A DNA stretch of 14,266 bases, from assembly GCA_017394605.1 (NCBI GenBank), contig JAFPXU010000128.1, positions 1 to 14,266 on the forward strand, written 5' to 3'. The notes beneath the pieces are model-generated. The model worked only from the letters and a program-made list of their open reading frames with translations, ran no database searches and was not told where the DNA came from. Positions 8,094-14,266 of this stretch are shown here, in pieces. The translations under genes were made by a program, and so were the position numbers. Each line of letters begins with the position of its first letter. Positions within the stretch are counted from its first letter, which is position 1. The stretch comes from Clostridia bacterium (GTDB taxonomy: Bacteria > Bacillota_A > Clostridia > Christensenellales > CAG-138).

Positions 8094-8723
8094 ATGTCAA
8101 AGGTTACTGTAATCGACCATCCGCTGATCCAGTACAAACTCGGAAAGCTTCGCGACAAGGATACGGGCGCGAAGGCATTCCGCGAACTGGTGAGAGAGAT
8201 GTCCATGCTGATGGGGTACGAAGTAACGAGAGATCTCAAAATGATCGACACGGAAATTGAAACGCCGATCTGCACCGCAAAAGTAAAAACGCTTGCCAAT
8301 GAAAAACTGGCGGTTATTCCGATTCTCCGCGCAGGGCTTGGCATGGCGGATGGAATCATGGATCTGATCCCGAACGCGAAGATGGGACATATCGGTCTCT
8401 ACCGTAATCCCGACACGCTGAAGCCGACCGGGTATTACAGCAAGCTTCCCGATGATATCGCGGAGCGGGATGTGATTGTGGTGGATCCCATGCTTGCTAC
8501 AGGTAACTCCGCAATCGAAGCGATTCGACTCGTCAAGAAGGCGGGCGGGAAAAGCATCCGCCTGGTCTGCCTGATTGCTGCTCCGGAAGGAGTAAAAGCC
8601 ATGCAGGAAGCTCATCCCGATGTGGATATTTATCTTGCGAATCTCGATGAAAAACTGAATGATCACGGATATATCGTTCCCGGACTGGGAGACGCGGGAG
8701 ACAGACTGTTCGGAACGAAATAA
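8094..8723 (+). CDS. upp: Uracil phosphoribosyltransferase
   Basis: Upp salvages uracil by joining it to PRPP, giving UMP and pyrophosphate in the cytoplasm. The 209-residue product matches the family length. It carries the PRPP-binding loop [10 protein letters not shown] at 130-139 and the C-terminal uracil-binding stretch [13 protein letters not shown]. The start is well supported by GGAGG at 8082-8086, 7 nt upstream. Only 17 nt separate the stop from the first ATPase gene, too little for a terminator, so upp and the ATPase genes are probably on one transcript. In Bacillus subtilis upp lies directly before the F-type atp operon; here a V-type operon takes that place. Confidence 0.98.
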   Translation: MSKVTVIDHPLIQYKLGKLRDKDTGAKAFRELVREMSMLMGYEVTRDLKMIDTEIETPICTAKVKTLANEKLAVIPILRAGLGMADGIMDLIPNAKMGHIGLYRNPDTLKPTGYYSKLPDDIAERDVIVVDPMLATGNSAIEAIRLVKKAGGKSIRLVCLIAAPEGVKAMQEAHPDVDIYLANLDEKLNDHGYIVPGLGDAGDRLFGTK

Positions 8724-8740
8724 GTTTGGAGGTCAGGAAA

Positions 8741-9052
8741 ATGCGTTCGATGATTGATGAGATCGCACAGGCTGAGGAAAAGGCGAATCAGCTCAAGCAG
8801 GACGCGGGCGCGTCGGCGAGGGAGCTGATGCAGCAGGCGCGGCAGAAAGCCGAGGAGATGCAGACGCGCATCGGCGAAGAGGAACGCGAAAAAACGCGTC
8901 AGGCACTTGAAAAAGCGGAAGCGGACGGAAAGGTTCTTGCCGCGGCAATTGAAAAACAGATAGGAGACGAAGCATCGCAGCAGTGCGAAAAAGCCCGGCA
9001 GAAAATGGACGACGCGATCCGGCTTCTGCTCGATAAAGTACAGGAGATTTAA
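8741..9052 (+). CDS. ntpF: V-type ATPase subunit G-like stalk protein (NtpF/AhaH type)
   Basis: This encodes a 103-residue protein that is nearly all charged helix, rich in Glu, Lys, Gln and Ala, with an uninterrupted coiled-coil look from about residue 5 to 95. Subunit G pairs with subunit E to form the peripheral stalk that holds the catalytic head against the membrane subunit I. Sequence conservation in this family is low, so the call rests on size, coiled-coil character and position as first gene in a ntpFIKECGA order like that of Enterococcus hirae. I chose the ATG at 8741, 8 nt after GGAGG (8728-8732); a TTG five codons earlier overlaps that ribosome binding site. Five nucleotides separate it from subunit I. 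Confidence 0.83.
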   Translation: MRSMIDEIAQAEEKANQLKQDAGASARELMQQARQKAEEMQTRIGEEEREKTRQALEKAEADGKVLAAAIEKQIGDEASQQCEKARQKMDDAIRLLLDKVQEI

Positions 9053-9057
9053 TATCT

Positions 9058-10986
9058 ATGATCGTACAGATGAAGCGGCTTTCGTTGGTCGCACACAAAT
9101 CGGATGAGCAGGCGCTTCTAAAGGCGCTGCAGCCGCTTGGCGCTGTCGAGGTGATTCCGGAAACGGAAGAGACCCGCGATCAGTCCAAACTGGAAGCTGC
9201 ACAGGCCGATGTGGACCGTCTGTCTGAGGCGCTGAGCATCATCAAACCATATGGAAAAAAAGGCGGTCTCCTTACTGCCGCGCCGGAAGCTTCCCTTCAG
9301 GATATCAAAGGAAAAGTGCCGGAAGCGCTTCAGCTCAGCAGCGAACTGGAGATTCTGCAGAAGGATCTGCAGTACTGCCGGGCACAGGCGGATAAAAATG
9401 CCGGAATAATCGAGTCGCTTCTCCCCTGGAAGGATTTTCCGTCGGCCATGCAGGACATTAAGGGAAGCAAATACGTCCGCTACTTTACCGGTCTTCTTGA
9501 CGCGGAGGACGTTCCGAAACTAGCGGAGCTGAGCGACGTCATTGAGGTCCAGATTGTTTCGGAATCCAAAACGGATGCAGTTGTGCTTGCCTGTGCGGAA
9601 GCAGATGCAAAAACGGTTCAGAACTATCTGAAATCGCTGAGCTGGACGGACATCGCTTTCCCAAAGCTGAGCGGAACGCCGCAGGAGGCGATTGATCGTC
9701 TTCGGGAAGAGAATGAGGCGCTTGGTGCCGAAGCGCAGCGGCTGGTCGGCAAAATCGAGGAAAAGAGCGAATTCCGTGACAGCATTGGCGGAGCGTACGA
9801 CGCGGCGGTTATTGAACGCGACCGTGCGGCGGCAGCGACGGAAATCGGGCAGACAGAATGTACGTTCCATCTGGAAGGCTGGGTTCCTGAGAACCGGATC
9901 GAGGACGTGAGAGCGGCGGTTGAGAGCGTTACGGATGCTTATTATTTCGATGTCCGGGATCCCGACGAAGGCGAGATCCCGCCTTCCGTAGTCAGAAACT
10001 CTGATTTTGTGGAACCGTTTGAGGCGGTTACAAATCTTTATTCCAGACCGGACCCGAACGGAATCGACGGAACGCCTTACATGACGCCGTTCTATATTCT
10101 CCTGTTCGGCATGATGCTGAGCGATACGGGATACGGTCTTCTTCTTCTGATCGGCGGGTATCTGTTCTTGAAGCTGAAGAAGCCCGGCGGGACGATGGGC
10201 TCATTCGCAAAGGTCATTACCTGGGGCGGTCTGTCCACGGTCATCTGGGGATTCCTGACAGGAACGTTTTTCGGACTGGATTTCGATGTTATCTTCGGAA
10301 CGACGGATGTGTTTCCGATTCTGGTGGATCCGATGTCGGATCCTATCATGATGCTGATCTTGTGTTTCGGGCTCGGTGTTCTGCACATTCTGTTCGGCGT
10401 TTCGCTTAAGATCAAAATGTCTTTTGATGCAGGTGACTGGCAGACAGCCGTGTTTGATAATCTCAGCTGGATACTGATTATTATCGGACTGATCATGTTC
10501 GCGGGTGCTTCTGCCGTGCAGGGACTGCCTCCGGTCGTTTCAAAAATAGGACTTGTGCTCGCTGTCATCGGCGCGGTCATGATTCTCCTGTTTAAAGGAC
10601 GCGAGAAGAAGAACGTGGTTTCAAGAACGGTCTCCGGACTCGGGGAACTTTATCAGGTGACCAGCTATCTGTCGGATATCCTGTCCTATGCAAGACTTTT
10701 CGCACTGGGTATCGCAACGGGCGTTATTGCTTCTGTTTTCAACCAGCTCTGCGGCATGCTGATGGGTTCACCGAATATCATTCTGAAGATTCTGGGCACG
10801 CTGATCGCGTGCGTACTGCTGGTAGGACTTCATCTGTTCAATCTTGCGATCAATACGCTCGGCGCATTCGTACACTGCGCCAGACTTCAGTATGTTGAGT
10901 TCTACGGCAAATTCTATGAAGCGGGCGGAAGGACATTCCAGCCTCTTGGTTATACAGCGAAGCATGTTCGCTTAACGGATAAATAA
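9058..10986 (+). CDS. ntpI: V-type ATPase subunit I (membrane stator, subunit a homolog)
   Basis: Subunit I forms the ion half-channels next to the rotating K ring and anchors the peripheral stalks. The 642-residue product has the expected two parts: a soluble N-terminal half (about 1-335) with coiled-coil stretches, and a C-terminal half from about residue 342 with seven or eight membrane helices. Two conserved arginines are present: R546 in SYARLFALGIA and R609 in HCARLQYVEF. They sit in the motifs that carry the two key arginines of other V/A-type subunits, which interact with the ring carboxylate during rotation. AGGAG at 9042-9046 precedes the ATG by 11 nt; a second ATG at codon 5 is a possible alternative start. 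Confidence 0.96.
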   Translation: MIVQMKRLSLVAHKSDEQALLKALQPLGAVEVIPETEETRDQSKLEAAQADVDRLSEALSIIKPYGKKGGLLTAAPEASLQDIKGKVPEALQLSSELEILQKDLQYCRAQADKNAGIIESLLPWKDFPSAMQDIKGSKYVRYFTGLLDAEDVPKLAELSDVIEVQIVSESKTDAVVLACAEADAKTVQNYLKSLSWTDIAFPKLSGTPQEAIDRLREENEALGAEAQRLVGKIEEKSEFRDSIGGAYDAAVIERDRAAAATEIGQTECTFHLEGWVPENRIEDVRAAVESVTDAYYFDVRDPDEGEIPPSVVRNSDFVEPFEAVTNLYSRPDPNGIDGTPYMTPFYILLFGMMLSDTGYGLLLLIGGYLFLKLKKPGGTMGSFAKVITWGGLSTVIWGFLTGTFFGLDFDVIFGTTDVFPILVDPMSDPIMMLILCFGLGVLHILFGVSLKIKMSFDAGDWQTAVFDNLSWILIIIGLIMFAGASAVQGLPPVVSKIGLVLAVIGAVMILLFKGREKKNVVSRTVSGLGELYQVTSYLSDILSYARLFALGIATGVIASVFNQLCGMLMGSPNIILKILGTLIACVLLVGLHLFNLAINTLGAFVHCARLQYVEFYGKFYEAGGRTFQPLGYTAKHVRLTDK

Positions 10987-11505
<519 letters not shown>

Positions 11506-11527
11506 GTTGCCTTAGAGGAGAGAGATC

Positions 11528-12109
11528 ATGGAAGAGAACAAGACCGGCACGAATAAGCTGGCTGAGCGTATAGTCGCGGATGCAAAGGCAATTGCGGACG
11601 ATATCCTTTCAAAGGCGAATGCCGACGCAATGGCATATTCCGCGGACTGCATGCAGAAGCTGAATGCAAAGCGTGAGGAGCTTGAGCAAAAACGCAGATC
11701 GCTGGTGCAGGGCGTGATCGACGGATGCAGGACCCGTGCGTCTATCGACGGGAAAAAGGCAGCGCTGCAGAAAAAGCGTGATGTGATCGATCTTGTCTTT
11801 GAAAACGGATATAAGGCTATGTGCGCTCTTTCACCTGAAAAGCGCGCTGAGATCTGCACAAAGCTTCTGCAGAAAGAAGCGGAAGGCGGGGAAACGGTCG
11901 TACCTGCCGCTGCCGACAGAGAACTGATCGAAAAGGCGGTCGCAAGCCTGAAGTCAGTCAACCTCACGGTATCGCCGGAAGACGCCGGGATCGACAATGG
12001 CTTTTTGCTCAAAGGAAATGGATACGAGAAGGACTGCTCTTTCCGTTCCATTTTGACTCTACTTCGTGACCTGGAAGAAACAGAAGTCGCGAAGCTGTTA
12101 TTTAACTGA
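11528..12109 (+). CDS. ntpE: V-type ATPase subunit E (peripheral stalk)
   Basis: Subunit E pairs with subunit G in the peripheral stalk. The 193-residue product has a long charged helical N-terminal half (about 8-90) and a compact C-terminal domain. It ends with the family-like stretch CSFRSILTLLRDLEETEVAKLLF, rich in hydrophobic and acidic residues, which binds the catalytic head. GAGGAG at 11515-11520 lies 7 nt before the ATG. The gene is 22 nt after ntpK and 15 nt before ntpC. Placement between K and C matches the E. hirae and clostridial V-type operons. An F-type b/delta identity is excluded by the neighbours and the C-terminal motif. Confidence 0.92.
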   Translation: MEENKTGTNKLAERIVADAKAIADDILSKANADAMAYSADCMQKLNAKREELEQKRRSLVQGVIDGCRTRASIDGKKAALQKKRDVIDLVFENGYKAMCALSPEKRAEICTKLLQKEAEGGETVVPAAADRELIEKAVASLKSVNLTVSPEDAGIDNGFLLKGNGYEKDCSFRSILTLLRDLEETEVAKLLFN

Positions 12110-12124
12110 TTGGGAGGAAAGCGA

Positions 12125-13114
12125 ATGCCACAGCCAAGCATTCCTTTTGCATGCGGGAGACTGAGCGCATTGGAAGCCGGTCTGCTGGATCAGCAGGCGG
12201 TCAAACGTATGGCTGACGGGACGCTGGAGGATGCAATGCGTATACTCCAGGATGTTCATTACGGGGACATACCGGATGCCACCAGTGCGGATGTTGAACG
12301 GATGATCGACAACGTCAGGGTCCAGACGGCGCAGGAACTGCGGGAGATTTCCCCAAAACCGGCTATAACCGATCTGTTCCTGCTAAGGACAGATATTCAG
12401 AATCTCAAGATGCTGATCAAGGCGAGGCTCATGAACGAGACCGATACGGAGATCGAAGCGGGTGGGTTGTTTGAAGCGGATCAGTTGAAAAAGATGGTCA
12501 GCGATCAGTCCTACAAGGTTTTTCCCGAGGAGATCGCCGACGCGTTGGATACACTCGAAAAGGATCTGAAGACCGAGGTCAATCCGCAGCATGTCAGCGT
12601 GTCGCTTGACAGGGCTTATCTGGCATATGCGCAGAACAACGCAAAGAAAGAAGGCGACCGTTTCGCCCGTACGTACTTCGACGCACTCTGTGATTTTGAC
12701 AATATGATCACTTTTCTGCGCATGCGTGCGACAGGAGCGTCCAAGGAGACGCTGAAGGAAGTAGCGCTTCCGAAAGGAGGAATCCGGATTGAGGATCTCG
12801 CGTCGTCTTTCGAGCTTTCCGCGGATTCCCTGAGAACCGTGCTTACAGAGAGCCCTGCCCGGGATGCGCTTGAGAAGGGACTGGCCGCGGTGCAGACCAC
12901 GGGCAGTATCGCTGCATTGGAGCGCGAAAGGGATGATTATCTCCTTTCTCTGGTCAAGGATCATAAATACGACGCCCTGACGATGTATCCGGTTTACGGC
13001 TATTATTTCGCACGGGAGCGGGAAGCGAAAGCCGTCCGCCTCATTATGACGGTAAAACGGAACGGTCTCGATGACGCCGTTATCCAAGAGAGGTTGTGTG
13101 ATCTGTATGGCTAA
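12125..13114 (+). CDS. ntpC: V-type ATPase subunit C (central shaft-ring connector, d/AC39 family)
   Basis: Subunit C is the funnel-shaped protein that sits on the K ring and couples it to the central shaft. The 329-residue product is all-helical with no membrane segment, close to the family length. Recognisable family stretches are TDLFLLRTDIQNLKMLIKAR near residue 85 and the second-repeat motif YFDALCDFDNMITFLRMRA near residue 185, the repeated three-helix pattern of the family. I chose the ATG at 12125, 7 nt after GGGAGG; a TTG at 12110 reads through that site and directly abuts the ntpE stop. Its 3' end overlaps ntpG by 8 nt. Confidence 0.94.
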   Translation: MPQPSIPFACGRLSALEAGLLDQQAVKRMADGTLEDAMRILQDVHYGDIPDATSADVERMIDNVRVQTAQELREISPKPAITDLFLLRTDIQNLKMLIKARLMNETDTEIEAGGLFEADQLKKMVSDQSYKVFPEEIADALDTLEKDLKTEVNPQHVSVSLDRAYLAYAQNNAKKEGDRFARTYFDALCDFDNMITFLRMRATGASKETLKEVALPKGGIRIEDLASSFELSADSLRTVLTESPARDALEKGLAAVQTTGSIAALERERDDYLLSLVKDHKYDALTMYPVYGYYFAREREAKAVRLIMTVKRNGLDDAVIQERLCDLYG

Positions 13115-13424
13115 GATGGGTGTTATTGGCGACAAAGACTCCGTTATGCTGTATAAGGCTGTCGGACTTGACGTGTTTTATGAGACGGACGGAGACAAAG
13201 CAAACCGCCGTTTGCATCGGCTGGCGAGAGAGGGATATGCAGTCGTTTTTGTAACGGAGCGGCTGTATGCCGCTTGTTCAGATACCGTTAAGGAATATGC
13301 CAACCAGGCGTATCCGGCTATCGTGCCAATCCCTGACAACCACGGTTCGCAGGGAGCAGGTATGCGGGCTTTGAAGGAGAACGTCGAGAAAGCTGTCGGC
13401 GTCGATATATTATTCAACAATTAA
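13107..13424 (+). CDS. ntpG: V-type ATPase subunit F-type shaft protein (NtpG)
   Basis: This small subunit forms part of the central rotor shaft with subunit D. The 105-residue product has the Rossmann-like family pattern: [10 protein letters not shown] at 4-13, YAVVFVTE in the middle, and a C-terminal [10 protein letters not shown] helix. Length and order agree with E. hirae NtpG. I chose the ATG at 13107, which gives the expected N-terminus. The nearest purine-rich site, GAGAGG at 13088-13093, is 13 nt away, longer than usual, so translation may depend on coupling with ntpC, which it overlaps by 8 nt. A GTG at 13098 is an alternative, only 4 nt from that site. Confidence 0.94.
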   Translation: MAKMGVIGDKDSVMLYKAVGLDVFYETDGDKANRRLHRLAREGYAVVFVTERLYAACSDTVKEYANQAYPAIVPIPDNHGSQGAGMRALKENVEKAVGVDILFNN

Positions 13425-13441
13425 TGGAAAGGGTTACTGTT

Positions 13442-14266
13442 ATGGAAGGAACGATTATAAAGGTTTCCGGACCGCTTATCGTTGCCGGCGGAATGGCGGA
13501 CGTACAGCTTTTTGACGTTGTCCGTGTTTCTGAGAGACATCTGATCGGCGAAGTTATCGAACTGCGCGGCGATCGGGCATCCATCCAGGTATACGAGGAG
13601 ACAGGCGGAATCGGACCGGGAGAACCCGTTTATACTACCGGCGCACCGTTGTCGGTAGAGCTGGCGCCGGGCCTCATCGAGTCTATTTATGACGGTATTC
13701 AGCGCCCGCTGAGTGCCATCCGCGAGAAAGCGGGAGACAGAATTACCCGTGGTATCGAGGTCAATTCCCTGGATCATGAAAAACTCTGGGATTTCGTTCC
13801 GGTCGCAAAGGTCGGCGACGAACTGACCGGCGGAGACATCCTCGGAACCGTTCAGGAGACGGAAGCGGTTCTTCATAAAGTTATGGTTCCTCCGGGAGTT
13901 TCCGGGAAACTGACATGGATCTTCGAAGGAAAAGCCAATATCGTCACGCCGATTGCGAAGCTTGAACGGGACGGAAAAGAGATCGAACTTCCGATGCTTC
14001 AGCGCTGGCCTGTTCGTCGCGGCCGTCCGTATGCCGAGAAACTTGCCCCGACGGAGCCCATGATTACCGGACAGCGTGTCATTGACACATTGTTCCCGGT
14101 GGCGAAAGGCGGCGTTGCAGCTGTCCCCGGCCCGTTCGGAAGCGGCAAGACGGTCGTTCAGCATCAGCTGGCAAAATGGGCGGACGCCGATATCATCATC
14201 TATGTCGGCTGCGGTGAACGCGGGAATGAGATGACGGACGTTCTGATGGAGTTCCCGGAACTAAAT
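13442..14266 (+). CDS. ntpA: V-type ATPase catalytic subunit A (5' part, cut by window end)
   Basis: The A subunit binds and hydrolyses, or makes, ATP in the catalytic head. The window holds the first 275 codons of about 590 expected, open to the last base. The N-terminus [18 protein letters not shown] is the beta-barrel domain of V/A-type A subunits. The extra domain at about residues 110-185 (the bulge found in A but not in F-type beta) is present. Walker A is GPFGSGKT at 230-237, with catalytic lysine K236, and GCGERGNEM follows. GGAAAGGG at 13426-13433 lies 8 nt before the ATG. Subunits B and D are expected just right of the window. Confidence 0.98.
   Translation, partial: MEGTIIKVSGPLIVAGGMADVQLFDVVRVSERHLIGEVIELRGDRASIQVYEETGGIGPGEPVYTTGAPLSVELAPGLIESIYDGIQRPLSAIREKAGDRITRGIEVNSLDHEKLWDFVPVAKVGDELTGGDILGTVQETEAVLHKVMVPPGVSGKLTWIFEGKANIVTPIAKLERDGKEIELPMLQRWPVRRGRPYAEKLAPTEPMITGQRVIDTLFPVAKGGVAAVPGPFGSGKTVVQHQLAKWADADIIIYVGCGERGNEMTDVLMEFPELN

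Noticed and set aside
13421..14164. A 247-codon open frame on the minus strand opposite ntpA
   Set aside because: The plus strand reads a textbook V-type A subunit with Walker A here, so the antisense frame is a by-product.

Overview
The window reads as a chromosomal housekeeping region of a Bacillota bacterium, most likely a clostridial anaerobe. The evidence is the gene order rpmE, DUF1385 (yqhQ-type), prmC, prfA, tsaC/sua5-type, rpiB, upp, the strong GGAGG ribosome binding sites, the zinc-ribbon form of L31, and an Enterococcus/Clostridium-style V-type ATPase operon. Most of the window is fairly GC-rich, above 55% in lines counted by eye. I cannot name the genus from sequence alone.

Layout. 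Positions 1-302 hold rpmE with its -10 box at the left edge and a perfect 10-bp hairpin terminator behind it. Positions 335-2068 carry one minus-strand gene for a GT-C-like multi-spanning membrane protein. It is AT-richer than its surroundings and has its own promoter. The 2069-2238 gap holds two divergent promoters. From 2239 to the right edge everything is on the plus strand and tightly packed: a DUF1385 membrane protein, prmC, a membrane-anchored CapA-type metallophosphatase, prfA, tsaC-type threonylcarbamoyl-AMP synthase, rpiB and upp. The V-type ATPase genes follow in the order F-I-K-E-C-G-A, with the A gene cut by the window end. Several genes overlap, gaps are 2-39 nt, and I see no terminator after the one behind rpmE.

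How the genes work together. PrmC methylates the GGQ glutamine of release factor 1, which is encoded two genes downstream. The tsaC-type gene makes the precursor of tRNA t6A, and with L31 this is a translation block. RpiB and Upp supply and use pentose phosphate/PRPP. The ATPase genes encode a rotary ion pump or synthase whose K ring carries the full set of Na+ ligands known from Enterococcus hirae NtpK.

Main points for a second look: (1) the V-type operon sits directly behind upp, where Bacillus and many clostridia keep the F-type ATP synthase operon; (2) the ring subunit predicts Na+ coupling; (3) an inverted, compositionally different GT-C gene interrupts the rpmE-DUF1385 neighbourhood; (4) a CapA-like gene is translationally wedged between prmC and prfA. 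I found no CRISPR array, insertion sequence, phage gene, RNA gene or recognisable defence system.
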